Below are positions 32,467 to 40,957 of a stretch of 40,957 bases of DNA, piece by piece. The notes beneath the pieces are model-generated. The model did not search any database, had not been told where the DNA came from, and was given only the letters and a program-made list of their open reading frames with translations. Positions within the stretch are counted from its first letter, which is position 1; every line of letters starts with the position of its first letter. Location of the stretch: assembly GCA_902516425.1 (NCBI GenBank), contig CABXYE010000006.1, forward strand, positions 1 to 40,957, read 5' to 3'. The translations under genes and the position numbers were made by a program. The stretch is from an uncultured Pelagibacteraceae bacterium (GTDB lineage Bacteria; Pseudomonadota; Alphaproteobacteria; Pelagibacterales; Pelagibacteraceae).

Positions 32467-33615
32467 ATGACTAAAAATAACTTAAAAGTAGTTAAATCTA
32501 CTAAAAATCAAGAATTGGAAAACAAAGAAAAAAATAAAGCATTAGATGCTGCGATCAGCCAGATAACTGACAACTTCGGAAAAGGCTCAGTTATGAAGCT
32601 TGGTGAAAAAAGAGCTATGGATATCGAGTCGATATCTACGGGTTCTTTAAGCTTAGATTTGGCTTTAGGAATAGGTGGTTTACCAAAAGGAAGAATTGTT
32701 GAAGTTTATGGACCAGAGTCTTCTGGAAAAACAACATTAGCATTACAAGTTGTTGCTGAAGCACAAAAAGCTGGTGGAATTTGTGCATTCGTTGATGCTG
32801 AACATGCTTTGGACCCAGTTTATGCAAAAAAATTAGGAGTAAACACTGAAGAGCTTTTGATTTCACAACCGGACGCTGGTGAGCAAGCTTTAGAAATAGC
32901 AGATACATTAGTAAAATCAGGCTCTATTTCGGTTATCGTAATTGACTCTGTTGCAGCTTTGACTCCAAGAGCTGAAATTGAAGGTGAGATGGGCGATCAT
33001 CACGTTGGTCTTCAATCAAGATTAATGAGTCAGGCTTTAAGAAAATTAACTGGTTCAATTTCAAATACCAACACTATGATGATTTTCATTAACCAAATCA
33101 GAATGAAAATAGGAGTTATGTTTGGAAGTCCTGAAACAACATCAGGTGGAAATGCGTTGAAGTTTTATTCATCTGTGAGAATGGATATTAGAAGAATTGG
33201 TGCCATCAAAGATAAAGATGAAATTATTGGTAACTCTACAAGAGTTAAAGTAGTTAAGAATAAAGTTGCACCACCATTTAAAGTTGTTGAGTTCGATTTA
33301 ATGTATGGAAGAGGAATTAGTAAAATGGGTGAGTTAGTAGACCTAGGTTCTAAAGCTGACATTATTGAAAAATCAGGAGCATGGTATGCTTACAAGGGTG
33401 AGAAAATTGGACAAGGTAGAGAAAATGCTAAAGTCTATTTAGCTCAAAATCCACAAGTTGCTGCAGAAATTGAAATGGCAATTAGAGAAAAAGCAGGTGT
33501 GATTTCTAAAAAAATTGAAGGGAATCCGTTAAGTCCTGAAAAAATTGAAAAAGAGAAGAAAGTAGCAGAAAAAGAAGAGGCAGATAAAGAAGCTACTCCT
33601 CCTAAAAAGAACTAG
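32467..33615 (+). CDS. recA: RecA recombinase
   Basis: Forms filaments on single-stranded DNA, drives strand exchange and triggers self-cleavage of LexA and UmuD. The Walker A motif GPESSGKT is at 82-89; [11 protein letters not shown] is Walker [22 protein letters not shown] and [26 protein letters not shown] cover the DNA-binding loops. Compared with E. coli RecA it has an N-terminal Lys/Asn-rich extension of about 20 residues and a charged tail rich in Lys and Glu (382 residues in all). It lies 3 kb from umuDC and is followed by a perfect hairpin. Confidence 0.99.
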   Translation: MTKNNLKVVKSTKNQELENKEKNKALDAAISQITDNFGKGSVMKLGEKRAMDIESISTGSLSLDLALGIGGLPKGRIVEVYGPESSGKTTLALQVVAEAQKAGGICAFVDAEHALDPVYAKKLGVNTEELLISQPDAGEQALEIADTLVKSGSISVIVIDSVAALTPRAEIEGEMGDHHVGLQSRLMSQALRKLTGSISNTNTMMIFINQIRMKIGVMFGSPETTSGGNALKFYSSVRMDIRRIGAIKDKDEIIGNSTRVKVVKNKVAPPFKVVEFDLMYGRGISKMGELVDLGSKADIIEKSGAWYAYKGEKIGQGRENAKVYLAQNPQVAAEIEMAIREKAGVISKKIEGNPLSPEKIEKEKKVAEKEEADKEATPPKKN

Positions 33616-33639
33616 AATTAAAGGTCATCTTTAAATTAC

Positions 33640-33664
33640 AAAGGCGCTTATTATAAGCGCCTTT
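33640..33664 (+). terminator. Perfect hairpin between recA and alaS
   Basis: AAAGGCGCTTA and TAAGCGCCTTT pair over 11 positions with a TTA loop. GC content is high for this genome, which argues for function. The bases after it are CCCCCTTATCG instead of a T run, so it is not a standard intrinsic terminator; it may halt transcription weakly, protect the recA 3' end, or bind Rho or other factors. It lies 50 bases before the alaS start. Confidence 0.6.
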
Positions 33665-33714
33665 CCCCCTTATCGTTATCTAGACATAGAACAAAAAAGC
33701 TGTATTTTAAAAAT

Positions 33715-36381
33715 ATGGCGGACAAATCATTAAATGAAATAAGAAGCACGTTTCTTAAATACTTCAAAAAAAATGATCATAAGATTGTTGAATCTAGCAA
33801 TTTAGTCCCAAATAATGACCCAACCTTAATGTTTGCCAATTCAGGAATGGTTCAGTTTAAAAATGTATTTACTGGTTTAGAAAAAAGAGATTATCAAAGG
33901 GCAACCACCTCACAAAAGTGTGTAAGAGCAGGAGGTAAGCATAATGATTTAGAAAATGTCGGTTACACACCAAGACACCATACTTTTTTTGAAATGTTGG
34001 GAAATTTTTCTTTTGGAGATTATTTTAAAGAAAGAGGTATTGAACTCGCATGGAATTTAATCACTAAAGATTTTGGTTTAGATAAAAACAGAATTTATGT
34101 AACCGTTTTTCATGAGGATGATGAGGCTTTCAATTTTTGGAAGAAAATAGCGGGTTTTAGCGATGATAGAATAATTAGAATTTCAACATCAGATAACTTT
34201 TGGTCAATGGGGGAGATAGGACCTTGTGGACCTTGTTCTGAAATATTTTACGATCATGGTGATCATTTAAAAGGCGGTTTGCCTGGAACTAAAGATCAAG
34301 ACGGAGATCGTTTTATTGAAATTTGGAACTTAGTTTTTATGCAGTATGAGCAAGTCTCAAAAGATAAAAGAATAGATTTACCAAAACCATCTGTTGATAC
34401 AGGAATGGGATTAGAGAGAATTGCAGCTCTTTTACAAGGCACACATGATAATTATCAAACGGATCACTTTAAGAAACTAATAAGCTCAATATCTGAGGCA
34501 ACTAAAGTTAAACAAGAAGACAAAAATATATCTAGTTTTAGAGTAATTGCCGATCATTTAAGAGCAAGCTCATTTCTTTTAGCTGAAGGTGTTTTACCTT
34601 CAAATGAAGGCCGTGGATATGTTCTTAGAAGAATTATGAGAAGGGGAATGAGACATTCTCATTTGTTAGGATCTAAAGAACCAATCTTTTATAAAATTTT
34701 CGACACCTTAAAAAAAGAGATGTTAGGAAATTATCCAGAGCTTGAGCGGTCTCAATCTTTAATTAAAGAAACGTTAAGGATGGAAGAAGAAAAATTTTTA
34801 GTTTTACTTGATAGAGGTATTAAAATTTTAAATGATGAAATTGCGAAAATAGATAAAGTTTTACCTGGTGATGTAGCATTCAAATTATATGACACCTATG
34901 GTTTTCCATTAGATCTTACAGAAGACATCTTAAAGAATAAATCATTGAAAGTTGATCATAAGAAATTTGATGAATTGATGAAAAAAAGCAAAGAACTTGC
35001 AAAAAAGAACTGGAAAGGTTCTGGAGATAGTTCTGAGGAAGCAATATGGTTTTCAATTAAAGATAAAGCTGGTCCGACAGAATTTCTAGGTTACGAGTCT
35101 AATCAGTCTGAAGGTATCGTATTAAATTTAATTAAAGATAATAAAGAAGTAAAATCTTTATCTGGTGGTGAAGAAGGGATGATCATTACTAATCAAACTC
35201 CTTTTTACGGTGAGTCAGGAGGACAAATCGGAGACAAAGGAACAATCGTTTCTGGTAATTCTATTTTTGAAGTAGAGGACACACAAAAAAAACTTGGAGA
35301 CTTATTTGTTCATTATGGATCTTTAAAAACTGGAGAAATAAAGATTAACGATGTAATTGAAATGAAAATAGATGTGGAAAGAAGAAATAATTTAAAGGCG
35401 TACCATTCTGCTACTCACTTACTCCACGAGTCATTAAGAAGAACCTTGGGTAATCATGTTATGCAAAAAGGATCATTAGTTGCTCCAGATAGGTTAAGAT
35501 TTGACTTTAGTCATATGAAACCAATTACCAATGATGAGTTGGAGACTATTGATAAGTTAGTTAATGAATATGTCTCAAATAGTTCTGAAGTAACTACAAG
35601 AATTATGACACCAAAGGCTGCTATCGAGAAAGGAGCACTAGCTTTTTTTGGAGAAAAATATGGAGAAGAAGTTCGTGTGGTATCTATGGGTAAGGAAAAA
35701 GAAGCATATTTCTCAACTGAGTTGTGTGGAGGAACACATGTTAAAAATACTGGTGATATTGGAAAATTTAAAACCGTAAGCCAATCGTCTATTGCCGCAG
35801 GTGTTAGAAGAGTTGAAGCGCTAAGAGATAAACAACTTGAGGATTTTATTAGGAATAAAGAAAAGTTATCAACTATATCTACTCAAAAAGATGAAGAAAC
35901 TATTAAAGACTTATCATCTCAAATTATAAAACTTGGAGGTAAACCAAATGTTGATAACGATGATTTAAAAGAAATCATAAAAAATCTTTCAAGACAACTT
36001 GAACAACTCAATGTTAGTTCAGTTCTTCAGGATAAAACAAAAAACATTATTAAAGATGATAAGATAAAAAATATAAAAGTTAGATTTCAAAAAGTGCAAG
36101 ATTTACCTCCAAAAGATTTAAGAAAATTAGTTGATAATGGTAAAAAAGAGTTGGGCGATGGTATTGTAATTGTTTTCGCAAGCAGTGAAGATAAAGTTGG
36201 GCTTGCAGTTGGTATTACAGATAAATTGGTCAATAAATATGACGCTGTAAAATTTGCAAAATTAGGATCAGAAACAATTGGTGGGAAAGGTGGTGGTGGT
36301 AGAAAAGATTTTGCTCAAGCAGGGGGTCAAGATAAGAGCAAAATTGATGAAGCTTTCGAAAAAATTAAGTCCTTAATTTAG
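33715..36381 (+). CDS. alaS: Alanine--tRNA ligase
   Basis: Charges tRNA-Ala; class II synthetase with an editing domain. The N-terminus has [25 protein letters not shown] and [24 protein letters not shown], both close to invariant, then FSFGDYF and [18 protein letters not shown]. Editing-domain zinc ligands are in the HSATHLLH (His564, His568) and CGGTH (Cys671, His675) motifs. The C-terminal DHHA1-like region ends in [16 protein letters not shown]. Length 888 is typical. It overlaps convergent icd by nine bases, so the two 3' ends are antisense to each other. Confidence 0.98.
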   Translation: MADKSLNEIRSTFLKYFKKNDHKIVESSNLVPNNDPTLMFANSGMVQFKNVFTGLEKRDYQRATTSQKCVRAGGKHNDLENVGYTPRHHTFFEMLGNFSFGDYFKERGIELAWNLITKDFGLDKNRIYVTVFHEDDEAFNFWKKIAGFSDDRIIRISTSDNFWSMGEIGPCGPCSEIFYDHGDHLKGGLPGTKDQDGDRFIEIWNLVFMQYEQVSKDKRIDLPKPSVDTGMGLERIAALLQGTHDNYQTDHFKKLISSISEATKVKQEDKNISSFRVIADHLRASSFLLAEGVLPSNEGRGYVLRRIMRRGMRHSHLLGSKEPIFYKIFDTLKKEMLGNYPELERSQSLIKETLRMEEEKFLVLLDRGIKILNDEIAKIDKVLPGDVAFKLYDTYGFPLDLTEDILKNKSLKVDHKKFDELMKKSKELAKKNWKGSGDSSEEAIWFSIKDKAGPTEFLGYESNQSEGIVLNLIKDNKEVKSLSGGEEGMIITNQTPFYGESGGQIGDKGTIVSGNSIFEVEDTQKKLGDLFVHYGSLKTGEIKINDVIEMKIDVERRNNLKAYHSATHLLHESLRRTLGNHVMQKGSLVAPDRLRFDFSHMKPITNDELETIDKLVNEYVSNSSEVTTRIMTPKAAIEKGALAFFGEKYGEEVRVVSMGKEKEAYFSTELCGGTHVKNTGDIGKFKTVSQSSIAAGVRRVEALRDKQLEDFIRNKEKLSTISTQKDEETIKDLSSQIIKLGGKPNVDNDDLKEIIKNLSRQLEQLNVSSVLQDKTKNIIKDDKIKNIKVRFQKVQDLPPKDLRKLVDNGKKELGDGIVIVFASSEDKVGLAVGITDKLVNKYDAVKFAKLGSETIGGKGGGGRKDFAQAGGQDKSKIDEAFEKIKSLI

Positions 36382-37587
36382 TTTCTTTTTTAAATTTTTA
36401 TCAATTTCATCCAGAAATTGATTTGTCGTTAAATACTTGCTCGACGGTCCAATTAATATAGCTAGATCTTTTGTCATCGAGCCACTTTCAACACATCCAA
36501 TGCAAACTTGTTCAATAGTATTCGCAAACTTAATAAGTTCATTATTTACATCTAATTTACCTCGATGTGCAAGGCCTCTTGTCCAGGCAAAAATTGAGGC
36601 GATAGGATTAGTTGATGTCTCTTTTCCCTGTTGATGCATTCTATAGTGTCTTGTAACAGTCCCATGGGCAGCTTCAGCTTCCATAATTTTTCCGTCAGGT
36701 GTTAAAAGTGTACTCGTCATTAAACCTAATGATCCATAGCCTTGAGCCATGGTATCAGATTGAACATCACCATCATAATTTTTACAAGCCCAAATATATT
36801 TACCACTCCATTTCATTGCACAAGCTACCATGTCATCAATTAATCTATGCTCGTAAGTTATTTTTTCTTTTTCAAATTTTTCTTTGAATTCTTTGTTAAA
36901 GACTGCCTCAAAAATATCTTTAAATCTTCCATCATATTTTTTAAGAATAGTATTTTTTGTTGAAAGATAAACTGGCCATTTTTTTATTAATCCATAATTA
37001 AAACAAGACCTTGCAAAATCCTCGATTGACTTATCTAAGTTATACATTGAAAGTGCAACTCCTGGTCCAGTAAAATTAAATACCTCATACTTAATTTCAT
37101 CCTTACCATCTTCAGATGTCCATTTAACTTCCATCTTACCTTTGCCTGGTACTTTAAAATCAGTTGCTCTGTATTGATCTCCAAAAGCATGTCTACCAAT
37201 CACCACCGGATCTGACCATGACGGTACTAATTTGGGGATGTTGGAACAAATAATTGGTTCTCTAAAAACAGTCCCACCGATAATATTTCTTATTGTTCCG
37301 TTTGGTGATCTCCACATTTTTTTTAAATTAAATTCATCAACTCGTGCTTCATCAGGCGTAATTGTTGCGCACTTTATACCTACACCAATTTTCTTAATTG
37401 CATTAGCAGAGTCAATTGTAATCTGGTCATCAGAGTTATCCCTGCTTTTCATGCCTAAGTCGTAATACTCAATGCCAATATCAAGATAAGGAAGGATTAA
37501 TTTTTTTTTGATAAATTCCCAGATTATTCTGGTCATTTCATCACCATCTAACTCTACTATGGGGTTTTTTACAGTAATTTTGCTCAC
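36373..37587 (-). CDS. icd: Isocitrate dehydrogenase (NADP-dependent)
   Basis: Oxidatively decarboxylates isocitrate to 2-oxoglutarate in the TCA cycle. This is the eukaryote-like (type II) homodimeric form: [29 protein letters not shown] at the N-terminus, [24 protein letters not shown] at the isocitrate site (Ser and Arg residues), and [28 protein letters not shown] near the NADP site. Length 404 matches. A single gene with its own spacer upstream (73 bases to divergent psd); its 3' end overlaps alaS. Confidence 0.98.
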   Translation of the reverse strand: MSKITVKNPIVELDGDEMTRIIWEFIKKKLILPYLDIGIEYYDLGMKSRDNSDDQITIDSANAIKKIGVGIKCATITPDEARVDEFNLKKMWRSPNGTIRNIIGGTVFREPIICSNIPKLVPSWSDPVVIGRHAFGDQYRATDFKVPGKGKMEVKWTSEDGKDEIKYEVFNFTGPGVALSMYNLDKSIEDFARSCFNYGLIKKWPVYLSTKNTILKKYDGRFKDIFEAVFNKEFKEKFEKEKITYEHRLIDDMVACAMKWSGKYIWACKNYDGDVQSDTMAQGYGSLGLMTSTLLTPDGKIMEAEAAHGTVTRHYRMHQQGKETSTNPIASIFAWTRGLAHRGKLDVNNELIKFANTIEQVCIGCVESGSMTKDLAILIGPSSKYLTTNQFLDEIDKNLKKKLN

Positions 37588-37660
37588 TTTAATTATATCT
37601 TAATAATTGAATTTTGTAATTTTATATACATATTAATGAAAAATTATCAAATAGAAGAAC

Positions 37661-38308
37661 ATGTTTAGTAAGATATTTCCAAAAATTCACGCTGAGGGAT
37701 ACAAGTTCCTTGTTATTGCAGGAATTATTACAATCATACTTTATACTTTAAGTGATTTTTTAGGTTTGATTGGTTTAGTTTTAACAATCTGGGTTTATTA
37801 TTTTTTTAGAGATCCTGATAGAGTAATTATCGAAGATGACAATTATTTAGTTAGTCCTGCTGATGGTGAAATTTTAAAAGTCGAAGAAGTAGATGGTCCA
37901 AAAGAATTAGGTTTAGAAAATAAAAAATTTAACAAAATAAGTGTTTTCATGAATGTTTTTGATTGTCATGTGAACAGAACTCCATGTGCAGGAAAAATTG
38001 AGGAAATTTTATATAAGCCTGGAAAATTTTTTAATGCCTCTCTTGATAAAGCAAGTGAAGATAACGAGAGAAATTATTTTAAGATTAAAGATACAGATGG
38101 TAATGATGTCATTGTAGTTCAAATAGCTGGTCTTGTTGCAAGAAGAATAGTTTGTGAGTCTAATAAAGATCAAGAATTAAAACAAGGTGATAGAGTTGGA
38201 ATGATTAGATTTGGAAGCAGGGCAGATGTATATTACGAAAATTACCAACCATTAGTAAAAGTAGGTCAAAAAGCTATTTCGGGTGAAACACTATTAGCAA
38301 AAAAATAA
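37661..38308 (+). CDS. psd: Phosphatidylserine decarboxylase (short bacterial type)
   Basis: Makes phosphatidylethanolamine from phosphatidylserine at the inner membrane. The pro-enzyme cuts itself before a serine that becomes the pyruvoyl group: Gly185-Ser186 in MIRFGSRADVY. The N-terminal 45 residues hold membrane helices (FLVIAGIITIILYTL and LIGLVLTIWVYYFF), followed by FFRDPDR and VSPADGEI, the archaeal/alphaproteobacterial PSD signature. FMNVFDCHVNRTPCAG supplies the conserved His. Length 215. The stop codon abuts the pssA start, so the last two steps of phosphatidylethanolamine synthesis share an operon. Confidence 0.96.
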   Translation: MFSKIFPKIHAEGYKFLVIAGIITIILYTLSDFLGLIGLVLTIWVYYFFRDPDRVIIEDDNYLVSPADGEILKVEEVDGPKELGLENKKFNKISVFMNVFDCHVNRTPCAGKIEEILYKPGKFFNASLDKASEDNERNYFKIKDTDGNDVIVVQIAGLVARRIVCESNKDQELKQGDRVGMIRFGSRADVYYENYQPLVKVGQKAISGETLLAKK

Positions 38309-39112
38309 ATGGAACAACCAAAAAATAATTTAAAGATTGTAGCAGATAAAAAAAGAGCAAGAATGATTTTACCAAACATGCTCACATTGATTGGAGTATG
38401 CATTGGTTTATCATCAATCCGATTTGCTTTAGATGGAAGATTCGAACTAGCAATTATAGCAATCCTTTTTGCAGCTTTAATTGATGGTTTAGATGGACGT
38501 ATAGCTAGATTAATCAAAGGCACTTCCAAAGTTGGAAAAGAATTAGACTCACTTACTGATATGATCAGTTTTGGGGTGGCTCCAGCATTTATAATGTATT
38601 TCTGGAAACTTAACACACTAGGAAGATTTGGATGGTTGCTTTGTTTGGTTTATGTAATTTGTGTTGCCTTACGTTTAGCGAGATTTAACGTAAGCTCAAA
38701 CCAAGAACCATCATGGAGAGATAATTTTTTTGAAGGTGTTCCCTCACCTGCTGGTGGAATTTTGGTTTTAATTCCCTTAATTATTAGCCTAAGTGGATTT
38801 AATTTCATTCAATTAAATTATAATTTAATGGTGCCAATATTTTTTATTGGAACTTCACTTTTACTCATTAGTAAATTTCCAAGTTATTCTTTTAAAAAGA
38901 TAGTGATCCCAAGAAAAACGACAATATTTCTTTTATTTGGAATTGTTTTATTTTTTGGTCTTTTATTAATTTATACCTTTAATGTAATTGCAATAAGTTC
39001 TGCTATTTATTTGCTTTTATTACCAATAAGTTTTTTACATTTTCAAAAAATGAAGAAACAACATGAAAATGACAAAATTCAAGACGAAGATGACCTTGAA
39101 GACGTGCTTTAA
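38309..39112 (+). CDS. pssA: CDP-diacylglycerol--serine O-phosphatidyltransferase
   Basis: Joins serine to CDP-diacylglycerol, giving phosphatidylserine, the substrate of Psd upstream. The CDP-alcohol phosphotransferase motif D-G-x2-A-R-x8-G-x3-D-x3-D is complete at residues 62-84. About eight membrane spans follow the pattern of the family. The 267-residue length, with a charged C-terminus (KMKKQHENDKIQDEDDLED), is normal. Its stop overlaps the next gene's ATG (TAATG), linking the lipid genes to a glycosyltransferase. Confidence 0.96.
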   Translation: MEQPKNNLKIVADKKRARMILPNMLTLIGVCIGLSSIRFALDGRFELAIIAILFAALIDGLDGRIARLIKGTSKVGKELDSLTDMISFGVAPAFIMYFWKLNTLGRFGWLLCLVYVICVALRLARFNVSSNQEPSWRDNFFEGVPSPAGGILVLIPLIISLSGFNFIQLNYNLMVPIFFIGTSLLLISKFPSYSFKKIVIPRKTTIFLLFGIVLFFGLLLIYTFNVIAISSAIYLLLLPISFLHFQKMKKQHENDKIQDEDDLEDVL

Positions 39113-40023
39113 TGAAAAAAAATGTAATTGTTTCTTTAGCAGATGCTAATTATTTTCCTTTACTAGATGAACTAGTAGACTCTATTAAAAGATTTAAGGA
39201 AAGTGAAAATATTGCGATCTGTATTTTAGATGCAGGATTAAAACAAGGACAGTTAGAAAAATTATCAAAAAAAGTAGACGAAATTAAAACTGCAGAGTGG
39301 GATATTGAAGTACCTGATTATAAGGTTAAAGATAAGGAGTGGCTAAAAAGTCAAGTGTCAAGAGCATTTCTACCCAAATATTTCCCAAGCTATGAAAAAT
39401 ATTTGTGGATTGATTGTGATGCGTGGGTAAATGATTGGAATTGTGTAGAGCTATATTTTAAGGCTTGCGATGATGGGAAGCTTGGTATTACCCAAACAAT
39501 CGGTCCTGGATATAAAGTAACTTCAAAAGTAAATTGGTTATTTGGAAAATTAGCTTTAGTAAAGTCTCAAAATTTTAAGCATGCTGTAAAATCTAATATT
39601 AGTTATGCTGATGCAAGGAAATTAGCTTTTGCACCACATATTAATATCGGAGTTTTTTCCTTAGAAAAAGATTCTAAAGCATGGAGTATTTGGCAAAATA
39701 ATTTATCGAAAACTTTAAAAGCAGGTAATATTTTTGGATCTGAGGGTTTAGCTATAAACATGTCTGTTTACATTGATAATCAAGAGACTGAGTTTCTTCC
39801 CTTAAATTGTAATTGGATCACAAGTAATTTACTTCCTAAATACGATCAAAAACAAAGTACATTTGTTGAACCATATTTGCCAAATTATAAAATTGGTATA
39901 ATGCATCTTGCAGCAGGTATTTGGAAAGATGGTAAAGATATGAGAGTAGATAAAAGCATTAAAATTGAATTAGAAACTTTAGATAAAAATAAAATACAAA
40001 AAAGTTTAAGATATAATACTTAA
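39112..40023 (+). CDS. Putative GT8-like glycosyltransferase
   Basis: A soluble 303-residue protein that I assign loosely. It has a GT-A-like start (KNVIVSLADANYFPLLDELVDSIKRF), ICILDAGL in place of the nucleotide-binding strand, and a DxD metal motif, YLWIDCDAWVNDW (Asp101, Asp103). A later segment, SEGLAINMSVYIDNQETEFLPLNCNW, and the histidine in IGIMHLAAG resemble the C-terminal pocket of family 8 transferases. The start overlaps the pssA stop (TAATG), so it is cotranslated with phospholipid genes; a lipid acceptor is possible but unproven. Confidence 0.6.
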   Translation: MKKNVIVSLADANYFPLLDELVDSIKRFKESENIAICILDAGLKQGQLEKLSKKVDEIKTAEWDIEVPDYKVKDKEWLKSQVSRAFLPKYFPSYEKYLWIDCDAWVNDWNCVELYFKACDDGKLGITQTIGPGYKVTSKVNWLFGKLALVKSQNFKHAVKSNISYADARKLAFAPHINIGVFSLEKDSKAWSIWQNNLSKTLKAGNIFGSEGLAINMSVYIDNQETEFLPLNCNWITSNLLPKYDQKQSTFVEPYLPNYKIGIMHLAAGIWKDGKDMRVDKSIKIELETLDKNKIQKSLRYNT

Positions 40024-40635
40024 TTGAAAAAAAATAAAATTTCAAAAAATTGGGTTAATAAACAAAGACGGGACATTTATGTACGTCAATCCAAAATTGA
40101 GGGTTATAGAGCTAGATCGGCTTATAAAATAAAAGAAATAGATGAAAAATTTAAAATATTTAAAGGTGGAATGTCTGTTGTAGACATTGGAGCAGCTCCT
40201 GGGAGTTGGTCACAATATGTTAAAAAAATCGTTAAAAGTGAGAAAATAATTTCAATTGATTTAAAAGAAATGGAAAAAATAGAAAATACCATACAAATTC
40301 AAGGTGACTTTACTTCAATCGATACTCAAAATCGGATAAAAGATTATTTTAAAAGAAAACCTGATGTAGTCATGTCCGATATGGCTGTAAACACAACTGG
40401 GATAAAAAATATTGATTCAATTCAAACTGGTGAGTTATGTAAAGAGGCTATGATTTTTTCAAAAGATGTGATTTCAGATAAGGGGTTTTTCATTTCAAAA
40501 ATATTTATGGGTAGCACCTTTAATGAAATTGTCGCACTGGGAAAAAAAATTTTTAAAGAAGTTAAGGTTTTTAAACCAAAATCAAGTAGAAAAGATTCTA
40601 AAGAAAGTTTTATAATTTGTAAAAATCTTAGATAG
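40024..40635 (+). CDS. rlmE: 23S rRNA 2'-O-methyltransferase RlmE (FtsJ/RrmJ)
   Basis: Methylates the A-loop uridine of 23S rRNA (U2552 in E. coli) late in ribosome assembly. The catalytic K-D-K-E tetrad is present: Lys35 in RARSAYKIKEID, Asp119 in DVVMSDMAVNTTG, Lys159 in FISKIFMGS and Glu194 in SRKDSKESFIIC. The SAM site is VVDIGAAPGSWSQ. Length 203 is standard. The start is a TTG directly after the stop of the upstream gene (TAATTG); no ATG occurs before the first conserved block. Confidence 0.95.
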   Translation: MKKNKISKNWVNKQRRDIYVRQSKIEGYRARSAYKIKEIDEKFKIFKGGMSVVDIGAAPGSWSQYVKKIVKSEKIISIDLKEMEKIENTIQIQGDFTSIDTQNRIKDYFKRKPDVVMSDMAVNTTGIKNIDSIQTGELCKEAMIFSKDVISDKGFFISKIFMGSTFNEIVALGKKIFKEVKVFKPKSSRKDSKESFIICKNLR

Positions 40636-40666
40636 TTTCTTTTAATTTTAAAGGAATCGTATATAA

Positions 40667-40957
40667 ATGATCATGGTTCCTATAAAAGAAGCACTTACCT
40701 TTGATGATGTAACTCTTGCACCTAAATATTCTGAAATTTTACCATCAGAAGTTGATACAAGCATCAAACTTACAAATTATCTAAAATTAGATATTCCACT
40801 TTTATCCTCGGCTATGGATACTGTTACTGAAAGTAAGATGGCAATTGCAATAGCAAAGGCGGGTGGAATCGGAATTATTCATAGAAATTTAGATAAAAAA
40901 AAACAAATTCTTGAAATTAAAAAAGTAAAAAAACAAAAACTTTTAGTTGGCGCCGCA
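40667..40957 (+). CDS. guaB: IMP dehydrogenase, 5' part (cut by window end)
   Basis: First step of GMP synthesis: oxidises IMP to XMP with NAD. The first 97 codons are visible and remain open to the right edge. They hold [23 protein letters not shown], then [32 protein letters not shown], both near-invariant in GuaB; the CBS domains and the catalytic Cys loop lie beyond the window. AAGGA at 40651-40655 is 11 bases from the ATG at 40667, which I prefer over the second ATG at 40673. Its 31-base spacer from rlmE could hold a promoter or the genes may be one unit. Confidence 0.95.
   Translation, partial: MIMVPIKEALTFDDVTLAPKYSEILPSEVDTSIKLTNYLKLDIPLLSSAMDTVTESKMAIAIAKAGGIGIIHRNLDKKKQILEIKKVKKQKLLVGAA

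Noticed and set aside
36437-36887. Plus-strand ORFs inside icd
   Set aside because: They are antisense shadows of a clearly conserved gene with no start signals of their own.

Overview
The window reads as a piece of a marine alphaproteobacterial chromosome of the SAR11 / Pelagibacterales type. The pointers are a very AT-rich composition, Lys/Asn/Ile-heavy proteins, almost no spacer DNA (start/stop overlaps such as ATGA and TAATG are the rule), several TTG and GTG starts, and a proteorhodopsin gene followed directly by a ferredoxin and a thioredoxin-reductase-like ferredoxin reductase. An alphaproteobacterial SOS operator (GTTC-N7-GTTC) in front of umuD supports the class. The taxon is inferred from gene content and style; no search was run. 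No phage, insertion sequence, CRISPR array or rRNA was seen.

Layout. 1-5909 (+): tail of an S49 peptidase, both glycyl-tRNA synthetase subunits and pyruvate phosphate dikinase. 5924-7768 (-): nadC and nadA for NAD synthesis. 7848-10319: a small accessory glycan cassette (multi-membrane GT-C-like transferase, small anchored protein, DPM1-like glycosyltransferase). 10320-10646: tRNA-Leu(GAG) and a structured leader in front of an RhlE-like RNA helicase. 11933-14171: ygfZ and a dihydroorotase-family enzyme. 14194-16983: a second accessory stretch (GT2 glycosyltransferase, Gfo/Idh-type oxidoreductase, FAD oxidoreductase). 16986-19209 (-): an SMR transporter and a propionyl/acetyl-CoA synthetase. 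19425-22244 (+): a proteorhodopsin predicted to be blue-tuned, a strong terminator, then ferredoxin, ferredoxin-NADP reductase and a glutathione-transferase-like gene. 22241-22987 (-): a DksA-family regulator with two overlapping microprotein ORFs behind it. 23067-27952 (+): a second GT-C plus DPM1-like pair that runs into PEP carboxylase. 27961-29661 (-): the umuDC translesion polymerase operon with a well-formed LexA-type promoter. 29775-33615 (+): a GFA-type zinc protein, a glycerate-kinase-like protein, a TolC family protein and recA. 33715-37587: alaS and convergent icd. 37661-40957 (+): psd, pssA, a GT8-like transferase, rlmE and the start of guaB.

How it fits together. Most genes are core metabolism: translation, PEP/pyruvate node (PPDK and PEP carboxylase), TCA cycle, NAD, phosphatidylethanolamine and purine synthesis. 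Light capture by proteorhodopsin sits beside a small electron-transfer module. Two damage-response units (umuDC and recA) lie about 3 kb apart and both carry LexA-like sites, the recA one degenerate. Variable cell-surface functions are confined to short glycosyltransferase inserts between core genes, two of which repeat the same pairing of a lipid-linked-sugar synthase with a membrane transferase. The least described items are the two microproteins behind dksA, the unidentified sugar module at 14194-16983, and the structured leader before the RNA helicase.
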